Shown piece by piece: positions 1 through 7,749 of a stretch of 50,792 nt of DNA (positions are counted from its first letter, which is position 1; each line of letters starts with the position of its first letter). This stretch comes from Paenarthrobacter sp. PH39-S1 (lineage in GTDB: Bacteria; Actinomycetota; Actinomycetes; Actinomycetales; Micrococcaceae). The position numbers were made by a program, and so were the translations under genes. Under the pieces are notes generated by a model, which was not told where the DNA came from, did not search any database, and was given only the letters and a program-made list of their open reading frames with translations. The stretch spans positions 1 to 50,792 of the forward strand of contig NZ_JASISR010000029.1 in NCBI RefSeq assembly GCF_030063245.1. The letters run 5' to 3'.

Positions 1-127
1 TCATTATCGGAAAAGCCTGTGGTCAAACCCGGGTCTGCCACGCATCTGATACCTGTAAGCGATGTCATGAGAGATCCTGTAAGCGATGTTGTGAGTGATG
101 CTGTAACCGATGTCCAGAGAGATCACA
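1..127. mobile_element. Terminal end of an insertion sequence (IS21-like end repeats)
   Basis: Three tandem, imperfect 24-bp units lie at 53-76, 77-100 and 101-124, each starting CTGTAA(G/C)CGATGT. Read on the minus strand, the array begins TGTGATCTCTC at 127, exactly where similarity to the neighbouring ABC ATPase stops. Multiple internally repeated terminal sequences and a 5'-TG tip are typical of IS21-family ends, so this is read as the tip of an IS whose body lies to the left of the window. The family assignment is inference, because no transposase is visible here. Confidence 0.55.
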
Positions 128-407
128 TACCATCACGCCGTATTTGCCAGTCGGACGCCGGCTGCAGCCCCGAGATCAGCGACAGCGTCGTGGACTTACC
201 GCAGCCGGTAGGGCCGACGACGGCGACGAACTCGCCGGGCGCGACGCTGAGATTAACGTTTTGGATGGCGGTGTGAATGCCGCCGCCGGTCTTCGGGAAT
301 CGTTTGGTTGCCGCCCGCAGCTCGATCAGCGGAGCGGTCCGCTGATCGGAGCCCGCCCCCGGCAACGGTTCGTGCCGCTCGTGCGCGGCTAGATGGGTGG
401 AAGGCAT
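123..407 (-). pseudogene. ABC transporter ATP-binding protein, truncated by IS
   Basis: This is the N-terminal 90 or so residues of an ATPase of the nitrate/sulfonate/taurine (SsuB/TauB) type. The Walker A motif GPTGCGKST is present near residue 65, followed by LISGLQPAS, and the family signature, Walker B and H-loop are all missing. The reading frame ends inside the IS terminal repeats. The start at 407 has a good ribosome site (AGGAGA, 6 nt upstream). A full-length family member has about 250 residues, so the product cannot be functional unless the other half and a way to rejoin it exist outside the window. Confidence 0.8.
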
Positions 408-823
408 GTGTTCTCTCCTGGCTCAATGGCGTTATCTGTCGTGTGAGTTGTCCGTGCTGGCAACCGCGGTGTTCTAAGTCACACTGACGCTACTTTTACT
501 CGGCATTTCGGGCGGGTTTAGCGCGGGAATCGCGACACTTCTGCATTGCGCAGGTTTTGCGCATTGTGCGCACACCCGATTGGCATCCTTCCCGCTGGAC
601 GAATACGGTTAGCTGTGCGACGGGTCACACTGGTCCTCGCGCGAGGGATATGGAGCTGCTGTACGTGCCAGGTTTTCTTCGTACTTCGGCGCGGCACCCG
701 ACGTCTCCCGTTCGTCTCCGGCCCGCAGCGGAGGAATGGCCCTCTGGCCATGGACGAATAGCGGCGGCAGCGCTACCGGGGGAGGCACTGCCTGCGGAGG
801 CCCGGCCTGGGGAGGCCCGGCGC
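408..823. promoter_or_regulatory. Divergent intergenic region
   Basis: This space lies between the truncated ABC gene (leftward) and the sensor kinase gene (rightward), so it should hold both promoters. I see no confident -35/-10 pair or operator. Open frames run across it, but their translations are arginine- and proline-rich with no family resemblance. They are treated as non-coding, even though one merges in frame with the kinase gene. Confidence 0.35.
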
Positions 824-2506
824 TTGAGGCACTTCCGGGCGAGCGTGCCATTCTCCACGCGGATGCTGCTCCAGCAGCTCGTGGTCATTGTGCTGATGAT
901 GACTTTGGCCACGGTGGTCTACGGCTGGCTGACGTTTCAGCGGCTCAGCTCGGAGGTCGGTGCCAAGTCGTTGGCGGTGGCGCAGAGCCTGTCCGAGGAC
1001 CAAGGCATCCGGGCAGCGCTGTCCGGCAGACAGCCCGCGCTTCCCGATCCCCGGGTTTTGGCCGTGGGACCGGTGCAGCGGGTCGCCGAGGTGGTGCGGG
1101 TACGTACCGATGCCTTGTTCGTCGTCGTGACTGATGGTCAGGGTGTCCGCTGGTCGCACCCCAATCCCGCGCTGTTGGGCAAGAAGGTCAGCACCAGTCC
1201 GGAAGCGGCGCTCAGCGGCCAGGAAATCACCGTCCAAGAGGTGGGAACCCTCGGCGCTTCCGTACGGTCCAAGGTGCCGGTGCGCTCGCTCGCCGATAAC
1301 TCCATTGTCGGCGAGGTAAGCGTCGGCTACGCAATGCAGGACGTGCTGGATGGGCTGTGGACCTCCGCCGGGCCGATCCTGGGCGTCGGCGTCATTACCT
1401 TAGTTCTCGGCGCGCTTGGGTCAAGTTTGCTCAGCCGCCGGCTCCGGGTGCACACGCTGGGTCTGGAACCGGAGGAAATCGGTGCGCTGGTCCAGGACCA
1501 GGAAGTAGTCCTCTATGGGATCGCCGAGGGAGTCATCGGCCTTTCGGCGTCCGGGCTGGTGACGGTCTGCAACGCCAAAGCGACGCGGCTGCTGCACTTG
1601 GACGATCCGGTGGGCAAGACGCCGGCGGAGTTGGGACTGCCGCGGCCGGTGCTGGCGCTGTTGGAAGCCGACGCGGGGGACGCCGCGGAAAGCGTGCAAG
1701 TTGTCATTGAGCAGTCGGTACTGATCGTTTCGGCGCGCAAAGTGGTGCGGGCCAAGCGGGATCTGGGCTGGGTGATCATGGTCCATGACAGGACGGATGT
1801 TGTGGCGCTCACGCAGCAGCTGGGCGCCGTGGGTGCGCTGACCACGGCTTTGCGGGCGCAGCGGCATGAATTCGCCAATCGGCTGCATACCGTCTCGGGG
1901 CTGCTGGACCTGGGTCATGCCGAGCAAGCCGCCGACTACCTCCATCTAACGCTGGAAAACGGCCCGCTGAAATATCCGCTGGAAAATGGTGGGCTCCTCA
2001 GCGATACCTACCTGCTGGCCTTCTTGGGTGCCAAGAGCGCCGAGGCGGCGGAAAAAGGTGTCCAATTGCGGATCGGCGAGGGCACCGTGCTGCACCATCG
2101 GGTCGAGGACGCACAAAATGTCACCACCGTGCTCGGTAACCTGGTGGACAACGCCGTGATGGCTGCGGTCGCAGGAAGCGGACCGGACCGATGGGTGGAG
2201 GTTGAGCTGCTCAGTGATCGCGCAGCACTGCATCTGCTGGTATCTGATTCCGGGAACGGCCTCCAGACGGCGGATCTCGAGCAGGTCTTTACGCAGGGCT
2301 ATTCGACGGCGGCCAGCGGGCAGGGAACCGGCCACGGCGAGGGGCTGGGGCTTGCTCTGTCCCGGCAGCTTGCCCGGCTGGGTGGAGGCGACGTCTGGTT
2401 GGTCTCCGCGGGGAGCGATGATGGCCCCGGGGCGGTCTTCGCGGCGCGGTTGGAGAATGCTCTGGACTTCAACGCCCAAGTGAGAGGGGAGGGAACGCAT
2501 GGCTGA
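824..2506 (+). CDS. DcuS/CitA-type sensor histidine kinase
   Basis: Membrane sensor kinase expected to detect an extracellular carboxylate-like ligand and phosphorylate the regulator encoded next. A transmembrane helix near residues 15-35 (LVVIVLMMTLATVVYGW) is followed by a periplasmic PDC/Cache-like domain, a second membrane segment near residues 185-205, a PAS-like domain, and the HEFANRLH box with His348, typical of the CitA/DcuS class. The ATPase domain follows (N-box near NLVDNAV, then DSGNGL and GEGLGLALS). The frame is open from 557, but TTG at 824 is preferred because GGGGAGG sits 8 nt upstream and the added N-terminus looks non-coding. GTG 845 or ATG 863 are alternatives. It overlaps the next gene by 8 nt. 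The ligand cannot be deduced. Confidence 0.85.
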   Translation: MRHFRASVPFSTRMLLQQLVVIVLMMTLATVVYGWLTFQRLSSEVGAKSLAVAQSLSEDQGIRAALSGRQPALPDPRVLAVGPVQRVAEVVRVRTDALFVVVTDGQGVRWSHPNPALLGKKVSTSPEAALSGQEITVQEVGTLGASVRSKVPVRSLADNSIVGEVSVGYAMQDVLDGLWTSAGPILGVGVITLVLGALGSSLLSRRLRVHTLGLEPEEIGALVQDQEVVLYGIAEGVIGLSASGLVTVCNAKATRLLHLDDPVGKTPAELGLPRPVLALLEADAGDAAESVQVVIEQSVLIVSARKVVRAKRDLGWVIMVHDRTDVVALTQQLGAVGALTTALRAQRHEFANRLHTVSGLLDLGHAEQAADYLHLTLENGPLKYPLENGGLLSDTYLLAFLGAKSAEAAEKGVQLRIGEGTVLHHRVEDAQNVTTVLGNLVDNAVMAAVAGSGPDRWVEVELLSDRAALHLLVSDSGNGLQTADLEQVFTQGYSTAASGQGTGHGEGLGLALSRQLARLGGGDVWLVSAGSDDGPGAVFAARLENALDFNAQVRGEGTHG

Positions 2507-3176
2507 GGACCTGCGGGTACTGATTGTTGATGATGATGATTTCCATGTGGCTAGGCTCCATGTGGCCTATGTCGAAGCGGCGCCCGGATTTACCGCCCTG
2601 GATCCGGTTGGTGGCGGCGAAGCAGCGGCACGGGCCGTGCAGACGCACCGACCCGAGCTGGTGCTGATCGACGTTTACCTGCCGGACTGGAACGGGCTGG
2701 ACATCTTGCGCGGGCTGGACGTAGACGCCTTCGTGCTGTCCGCCGCCTCCGATGCCGAATCCGTCCGCAAAGCCATCCGCCGCGGCGCCCTGGCGTATCT
2801 GATCAAGCCCTTCAGCGCGGACATGCTGGCGGAGCGGTTGCGCGGATACGCCCGCTACCGCCGCCTGCTGGACACCGAAAACGCCCTCGATCAGAAGGCG
2901 GTCGAACGCGCCTTGCGGCAGCTTCATCCGGGCGACGGCGGCGGCCGGCCGCGGTCCGTCACGGAACGGGCGGTGCTGGAGGCACTGACACGGGCGGCAC
3001 AGCCGTCGACGGCGGTCGAGGTCGCCGCTGCCGTGGGCGTGTCCCGCGCCACCGCCCAACGGTACCTCTCGTCATTAGTCGAAGAGGGCACAGTGGACGT
3101 TGCGCTGCGCTATGGGACCACCGGACGGCCCGAGCACCAGTACGCGCCGCGGAGCCCGGCCGATGGCGGTTATTGA
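2499..3176 (+). CDS. DcuR/CitB-type response regulator
   Basis: 225-residue partner of the preceding kinase. The N-terminal receiver domain shows the acidic triad near residues 10-12 (VDDDD), the phospho-acceptor Asp58 (LIDVYLPDWNG), Ser in the switch position (LSAASD) and the conserved Lys in LIKPF. The C-terminal 70 residues form a winged helix-turn-helix (VAAAVGVSRATAQRYLSSL) of the kind found in DctR/DpiA regulators of C4-dicarboxylate or citrate uptake. The gene starts inside the end of the kinase gene, so the two are translationally coupled. Candidate targets are transporter genes, possibly the ABC system broken to the left. That link is inference. Confidence 0.9.
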   Translation: MAEDLRVLIVDDDDFHVARLHVAYVEAAPGFTALDPVGGGEAAARAVQTHRPELVLIDVYLPDWNGLDILRGLDVDAFVLSAASDAESVRKAIRRGALAYLIKPFSADMLAERLRGYARYRRLLDTENALDQKAVERALRQLHPGDGGGRPRSVTERAVLEALTRAAQPSTAVEVAAAVGVSRATAQRYLSSLVEEGTVDVALRYGTTGRPEHQYAPRSPADGGY

Positions 3177-3205
3177 TGCAGCATCACGTCAGGCAGTGCT
3201 CAGAT

Positions 3206-3245
3206 GAAGCGGGGGTCGTCGGTTCCAATCCGACGGGGGGCCCAG
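3206..3245 (+). other. tRNA 3'-end fragment, attachment-site remnant A
   Basis: AAGCGGGGGTCGTCGG starts at 3208, followed by TTCCAAT, CCGAC and GGGGGGCCC. This is the variable region, T-stem/loop and acceptor 3' strand of a tRNA without its 5' half. The same layout recurs at 5629 and partly at 32407. Both left copies are followed by CACAAACTCTCCAGAT (here 3287-3302). Site-specific integration into tRNA genes leaves such 3' duplications, so this is read as the left end of an older or degenerate element. It begins only 30 nt after the regulator gene. Which tRNA was used is not determined. Confidence 0.65.
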
Positions 3246-3438
3246 AAAGCCCAAAACACGGGGCTTGAGTGATGAGACTTAAGTTTCCACAAACTCTCCA
3301 GATGGCGATGGACGGGCTTGTTCATTTTGGTCGAGAGCTCAGTGTTTCCCGCCCCAGGGGAACAGGCCTTCCGCGATCAACGAGGCTTCCGTTGTGTCTG
3401 TGCCACGATCCCGTCCTGAGGCTCACGGCTTTGACGGT

Positions 3439-4155
3439 TTATCGCGGAAGCGCCTCGTCGAAATCGTTGCCAGAGATGTCAACAGGGATCGAGTGCTCGC
3501 TGTGTCGTGGGCACACAGCCAGAGATGCCCAGTCAGTCACTTTTCGTTTGGTATGTGTGTGCGTGTTGTCGTAAAAGTCGAGCCACTTTTCGGGTACTTG
3601 CTGGAAATGGAGTTTCTGGTTTCTGCACTCTGGGCAGCGCTTTGATAGGCGAAGAGAGTATGGGTAGGTCCTGCCGTTCTCTTCTTTAATTCCTGCCCAA
3701 GCGCGGAATATCCACAGCTTCGGCAGCCGGAGTACATTCCGGTGGAGGAACCGAAAAAACAACCAACCGATGAGACCGAAGACGATCATGATCATAGACC
3801 CTAAAAACCACCAGGGGCCATGCGGAAGCCCGCCCACTGCATCGAAGCCGTTGCCGGACAGGTAGACGTCGATGAGTTGCTTGACTGAGAAGCCGCCGGT
3901 GATAAATCCCGCGATGGTGATTACCCCAGAAACGGTGCCAATGAGCGATGCAGGGATTGGGATCCTTGTTTTCTTGCTGACCTCGAAGGAGCGCCGCGGC
4001 TCATCGGCAGTTGCAATTGAAGTGATCACGACGCCGAAGTTGTTACCGCCGATGTTGACACCACCATCCATCGCGGATGGGGCGTTGACATCCCCATCCG
4101 CCTGGATCTGTTGGTTGTGGTTGCTGTTGCCGCCGGTGGATTGAGAGTGCATCAC
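3439..4155 (-). CDS. Predicted membrane protein with C-terminal zinc-ribbon-like segment
   Basis: 238 residues, no family recognised. The N-terminus is rich in Asn, Gln and Gly (residues 1-45), followed by a basic stretch. Two hydrophobic helices lie near residues 72-92 (IPASLIGTVSGVITIAGFI) and 113-138 (WWFLGSMIMIVFGLIGWLFF). The C-terminal soluble part holds CPEC near 175 and a later C-x-x-H-x-x-H (CPRHSEH), which could bind zinc. The C-terminal 80 residues are probably cytoplasmic. The start at 4155 could instead be the second Met. It stands alone between an attachment remnant and a relaxase fragment, so it is cargo of a mobile element. A membrane-acting effector is one possibility, without direct evidence. 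Confidence 0.6.
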   Translation of the reverse strand: MMHSQSTGGNSNHNQQIQADGDVNAPSAMDGGVNIGGNNFGVVITSIATADEPRRSFEVSKKTRIPIPASLIGTVSGVITIAGFITGGFSVKQLIDVYLSGNGFDAVGGLPHGPWWFLGSMIMIVFGLIGWLFFRFLHRNVLRLPKLWIFRAWAGIKEENGRTYPYSLRLSKRCPECRNQKLHFQQVPEKWLDFYDNTHTHTKRKVTDWASLAVCPRHSEHSIPVDISGNDFDEALPR

Positions 4156-4600
4156 GTTTGCTCCTGGTTCGTTCCGAGATGATGAAGCTCATCGTAGCGA
4201 GTACCTCTGACACTGCCCGCTCAGCGCCATCGGGCGTTCTGTTTGGTCTTGGCAGCAATGATTCGAGATTGGAGTTCAATTTAATGGGCGTCGTTGGGAG
4301 TATTTTGGATTGCGGCGAACTGGCCATAGGAGTCCGTTTCTTCGTAGAGCATGCCGTCCGGGGCATTTTTGTGCGAACACACAGTTTCAAAGTGAATCGA
4401 TCGCCGTATTACTTGACCTGCCGCAGGATTTTTGGACCGGTCGTTACGGTGAAGCGGCCAAAATGTTTTGAACCGATCCGCACGACGGTTGTCTGAGGGT
4501 TCTTTGGCAACGTCGGAGACAGGTCGTTAGTAGAAGTTCGCCGGTTCTGCCGCATTTACAGATCAGCCATCAGTTGCGCCCTCCTGACCCGCTGCCACGA
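4156..4600. other. Intergenic stretch, nothing recognised
   Basis: About 445 nt between the membrane protein gene and the relaxase remnant. It should hold the leftward promoter of the membrane protein. Open frames on both strands have no recognisable content. Confidence 0.3.
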
Positions 4601-5461
4601 CTATGGCGAATCAGCAGACTCCAAATCCCGAAACTGTTCCGCCCGGTGGGCGGCACCCTGGCCCACCGTTTCATACAACCACTTGGCCACATTCTCAGCC
4701 GCCAAACCCAGCTTCCTGTCGAGCACGTCGGTGCTGGCTGCCGCCGGGGCGAGTCCGACGACGCAGCCCTCATCATAGGTCTGCTCCCAGCAGTCGCGGA
4801 TGGCTGCCATAGTGGTGGTCTTACCCGAGTCTGCGGGACCGACGACGGCGTCAAGGAACCGGCCGCTTGAAAGCACCTCATGCGCTGCGGAGCTTTGGTC
4901 AGGGGCCAGCGCTGTCCTGCCCTTGCCATCTTGGGTGAGGAAAATGTTGGCGAGATGAGGCGCGATGGCGGGTCCGCCGTCATCGTTCCTGGTGTCCAGG
5001 ACCAGCTGTTCGTTGGCAAGGATACCGGCCTCCGTGTACAGGCGGCCGCCGTGAAACTCGAAGAGGGCGTGGTCAGCGAAGGCGACGTCAACGCTGGCGT
5101 TGAGGGGGACCTTGTACCGGTAGGCGTTGAGCGCGATGCACTGGGACGCTGCAGCGGCGGCGACGGCGTCGATCATGTGGCGGCGGTCGGCGGCGGAAGA
5201 GCACCTGATTTCGGCGCAGATGCGCTCTGCCTCGGCCAGGAGATTCCAGCGGTTCCACGTGGCGCGGCTGTGGGCCATTGCCTGCCGTGCGGCGGTGGCA
5301 GCGGCGGTGACCCATGGCTCGGTGAGGTCCGCGGCGGTGACGGGGCGTTCGTGGGAGCGGTTGATGGTGTTGCGGATGGTCTCTGTCGGTTCAAAGCCGA
5401 GTCGTTGGGCTTCACTAGGAACGTGGGTCAGTAATGAAGACTCATTGATGAATTTTTGCAA
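4601..5461 (-). pseudogene. Conjugative relaxase (TraA/TrwC, MobF type), internal fragment
   Basis: The translation matches the helicase-side interior of actinobacterial TraA/TrwC relaxases: a long region around PVTAADLTEPWVTAA, then a Walker A segment VVGPADSGKTTTM near residue 215 and LAPAAAS (TrwC type LAPTAKAA). The N-terminal relaxase domain with catalytic tyrosines and the remaining helicase motifs are absent, and the frame stops 60 or so residues after the Walker A. Full-length proteins exceed 1,000 residues. The first 11 or so residues at 5429-5461 are probably not native. It shows that a conjugative plasmid or ICE once contributed to this locus. Confidence 0.75.
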
Positions 5462-5628
5462 ATTTGAAGCAATTTGGCGCCAAATAGGCCTATTTCTTGT
5501 GGGTTCTCAACATAAAAAATCGGCAAAATCGACTACTGACCCACGCTCGCTAGCATGTATTGTCATGCTCCTGCCGGCAACGGGGGCCAGGAATGGCTTT
5601 TGACAAGTCGAAATAGTCCATCGAGTTG

Positions 5629-5661
5629 AAAGCGGGGGTCATCAGTTCGAATCTGATAGGG
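5629..5661 (+). other. tRNA 3'-end fragment, attachment site B (left end of the main element)
   Basis: AAAGCGGGGGTCATCAG at 5629 is followed by TTCGAAT, CTGAT and AGGGGGCCC: a perfect 5-bp T-stem around a canonical T-loop, then the acceptor 3' strand. No 5' tRNA half precedes it. It sits about 250 nt beyond the stop codon of the integrase gene, the usual place of an attachment site in elements that integrate at tRNA 3' ends. The first 24 nt match remnant C at 32407 except for two positions, giving a candidate attL/attR pair about 26.8 kb apart. Confidence 0.65.
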
Positions 5662-5701
5662 GGCCCAAAAAGCCCGGATCTACAGGGATTTTGGATGTGA
5701 G

Positions 5702-5723
5702 AATGGCCCCGAAAGGGGCCATT
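5702..5723. terminator. Hairpin, likely terminator of the integrase gene
   Basis: AATGGCCCC and GGGGCCATT form a perfect 9-bp stem around a GAAA loop, a very stable tetraloop hairpin. It lies between attachment site B and the integrase stop codon, downstream of the minus-strand integrase. No strong T-run follows on either strand, so terminator function is inferred. Confidence 0.5.
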
Positions 5724-5730
5724 CGTCCTT

Positions 5731-5764
5731 AACTCTCCACAAACTCTCCAGATTGACTCTCCAC
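5731..5764 (+). repeat. Three direct ACTCTCCA motifs, putative integrase arm sites
   Basis: ACTCTCCA occurs at 5732, 5743 and 5756, spaced 11 and 13 bp, close to one helical turn. The sequence CACAAACTCTCCAGAT recurs near attachment remnant A (3287-3302), and ACTCTCCAG appears inside the right end as a 9-bp inverted repeat (32291-32299 and 32312-32320). Regular short repeats inside element ends are typical of recombinase or recombination-directionality-factor binding. Binding itself is inference. Confidence 0.45.
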
Positions 5765-5906
5765 TTTAGTTATTTGCCGCTAGTTTCCGCTGTTTTTGGA
5801 GGGTCTTCATGGGGCCCATTGTCCTCCGAAAGTGGGGACTTGTCAGCCTCCGGCGGAGCACTTGGTGCTGCCGACTCCCCAGCTGTGGCTCCTTGGGTGG
5901 AGGCGC

Positions 5907-7121
5907 TCAGTCCATTGTTAGGGACTGTTCATGCGTGGGTAGTGACTTGCGTGGCGGGCTGAAGGCGTCAACGATCGCCCTAGTGTCTAAAGCCCCGCGG
6001 CGTTCTTCAATGTAGTGCTCCTGAGTCATGGACACCTTTGAATGGCCGGCCTGGTAGGCGGCAGCCTCAGGCCCCATGGTTCTGGCGATGATGGTCGCGT
6101 TGGTTTTCCTGAAGGTCTTCAGTGTCACCCAGTCGTAGCCAATCGCATCCGAAGCTACCCGCCAGATCTTGCCAACGTTGTTCGCATCCATCACAGTGCC
6201 GGTGGACGATGGATAGATCAGGCCCAGTGGGTTGGGCATCGCTGATCTAGTTTGGCGTATGTGGCGTTCGCGAAGTTGCTTGACCAAGAAGTCGGGGACG
6301 GTGAGTTGGCGGATGCCATGTCTGGTTTTCGGATGGTCCTGGATTCTCACTCCACCAGCGGTGGTTCTGATGACCGTCGTGTGGATGAAGATGGTGGGCG
6401 GGTTGGCTTCCATATCAAGGTCTTCCCAAAGCAGTGAGAACAGCTCCCCTGGCCGGACCCCCAATGCGACCAGACCGTCCGCTATTTCGTGGAGTTCCTG
6501 TGAACGCGGCCGACCGAGCGTCGAAGCTCTTTCCCACTCAATGAGCTTCTTCCGCAGGTCCTGATATTGCCCTGCGTCTAGGGCTTGAGGTTTCTTCGTA
6601 CGAAGCCGGGGGATTTGTACCCCGAGGACTGGGTTGACGATGACGGCGTCGTGGCGGAGGGCAATTTTGAACATCCAAGAGAGCACGGCGCCGCAAGTCC
6701 TTGCGGTGGACGGCCCCGACTCCTCGACAATCGAGCGAATGAAATGATCAATCAGGCCTGAGGTCGCCTCACCTACTCTGACCGAGCCGATCCTAGGGGA
6801 GATATGTTTCTTTACCATGTAGGCGTATTTGTCTTTGGTACGCGCTGCCCTGTCGGACGCCTCCAGATCAACGAGAAATATCTCAATGAGGCGGTCAATC
6901 TTGTCGGTACTGGAGACCAAGCCGAATCGTGGGGTCTTGCGGTTGGCAAGCTTTTGTTGCAGTTCTCGGCGGGCGCCAGCAGCGGAAGGACCGCGTGCCT
7001 CCACTCTCCGGACTTTTCCGTCCATGTCACGGTAGCGGGTCTCCGCCAACCAAGTCTTGGCCGATGAGCGTTTGGTGTGGATGGATCCCCAAGCACCGAG
7101 GGGGAGGGGTTGTCTGCTCAT
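5907..7121 (-). CDS. Tyrosine recombinase (integrase)
   Basis: 404-residue site-specific recombinase expected to integrate and excise the island at the tRNA-end sequence. Domain order: an N-terminal arm-binding domain (about 10-60), a SAM-like core-binding domain (75-170) and a C-terminal catalytic domain. Catalytic residues by motif are Arg223 (GVRPGELFSLLW), Lys265 (HPKTRHG), Arg338 in TLKTFRKT, His360 (QAGHS) and the nucleophile Tyr370 (EHYIE). The usual His of the HxxR box is Lys here, a substitution seen in other actinobacterial integrases. The length is normal and the frame is intact. It reads toward attachment site B, 250 nt away, and the excisionase-like gene lies 24 nt upstream, so both are probably co-transcribed. 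Confidence 0.93.
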   Translation of the reverse strand: MSRQPLPLGAWGSIHTKRSSAKTWLAETRYRDMDGKVRRVEARGPSAAGARRELQQKLANRKTPRFGLVSSTDKIDRLIEIFLVDLEASDRAARTKDKYAYMVKKHISPRIGSVRVGEATSGLIDHFIRSIVEESGPSTARTCGAVLSWMFKIALRHDAVIVNPVLGVQIPRLRTKKPQALDAGQYQDLRKKLIEWERASTLGRPRSQELHEIADGLVALGVRPGELFSLLWEDLDMEANPPTIFIHTTVIRTTAGGVRIQDHPKTRHGIRQLTVPDFLVKQLRERHIRQTRSAMPNPLGLIYPSSTGTVMDANNVGKIWRVASDAIGYDWVTLKTFRKTNATIIARTMGPEAAAYQAGHSKVSMTQEHYIEERRGALDTRAIVDAFSPPRKSLPTHEQSLTMD

Positions 7122-7145
7122 TTGAAGCGCTCCTTGCCTTAGCCG

Positions 7146-7361
7146 TCAGGTCTCGGACTGGAGGGAGATCCATGCATCAAGGTCCGAACGGCTGACGCGC
7201 ACGTGCCTGCCGATCTTGTAGGCATGCGGACCGATTCCCTTCGAACGCCACTGGTAAAAGGTTGGCAGCGGGATCTGCAGCTCCCGGCAGATCTCCGTGG
7301 GGGACAACCACTCTTCAGCGAGGCCTTGGGTGGTTGTTGAGTTGGCTGGCTGATCGGTCAT
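7146..7361 (-). CDS. Excisionase-like MerR/AlpA-type DNA-binding protein
   Basis: 71 residues. A single winged helix-turn-helix (LSPTEICRELQIPLPTFYQWRSKGIGPHAYKI in part, then RVSRSDLDAWI) is the helix_turn_helix_17 or excisionase-type domain found beside tyrosine integrases. Such proteins bend DNA at element ends and favour excision. ATG 7361 is preferred over longer frames because GGAGACC stands just upstream and the extension is low-quality sequence. It is adjacent to and collinear with the integrase gene. Confidence 0.85.
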   Translation of the reverse strand: MTDQPANSTTTQGLAEEWLSPTEICRELQIPLPTFYQWRSKGIGPHAYKIGRHVRVSRSDLDAWISLQSET

Positions 7362-7749
7362 TGGGGGTCTCCTTAATTGTGCGGCATTCATCAGTCCATG
7401 ACATATACCCATCGAAGTTGCATGACTTGAGTTAGCGGCCAGGTGATTCGGAGACAAAAGCCGAGCACGGGGACGAGGCAGCGAAAGGAACACGACCGTG
7501 CGTAAATAGATGAATTCCTGATGTGTGCCTTACTCCGTGGCAATTCCTGAATAGTTGCCGTTAGATGTCCTCAGACCCATCCACTAGGGTTGGGTGGCAG
7601 GTTCTGTCTTGGGTCTGGAGGTCGTCCTAGCTAGTGGACTGCGTCTAGGATGATCACCACTATGACTGGTAATTGTGTGGGCGCTGTGGGGTAGGTTCGA
7701 GGCGAGAAGAAAGATCGGCCTGTCTGGGGACCACAATGTAGGGAGAGTA
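7362..7749. promoter_or_regulatory. Divergent region between excisionase and nuclease genes
   Basis: About 390 nt from which the leftward integration genes and the rightward nuclease gene must be transcribed. Open frames crossing it do not resemble proteins. I cannot point to a specific promoter or operator. Confidence 0.3.

Larger units (their letters stand above)
3206..5628. mobile_element. Small left element of a tandem island (degenerate)
   Basis: The segment between attachment remnants A and B. It carries the same end organisation as the larger element to its right (tRNA 3' end, then the CTCTCCA motif) but no integrase. Its cargo is a predicted membrane protein and a relaxase remnant. 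This arrangement is expected when two related integrative elements insert into the same tRNA end one after the other and the outer one decays. The boundaries are inferred from the repeats only. Confidence 0.45.

Noticed and set aside
53-124. CRISPR-like array
   Set aside because: The 24-bp units are directly adjacent without spacers and end at a gene disruption, as IS end repeats do.
557-823. Longer start of the sensor kinase at 557
   Set aside because: The added 89 residues are Arg/Pro-rich, lack any membrane or domain feature, and the TTG at 824 has a strong ribosome site directly before the first membrane helix.
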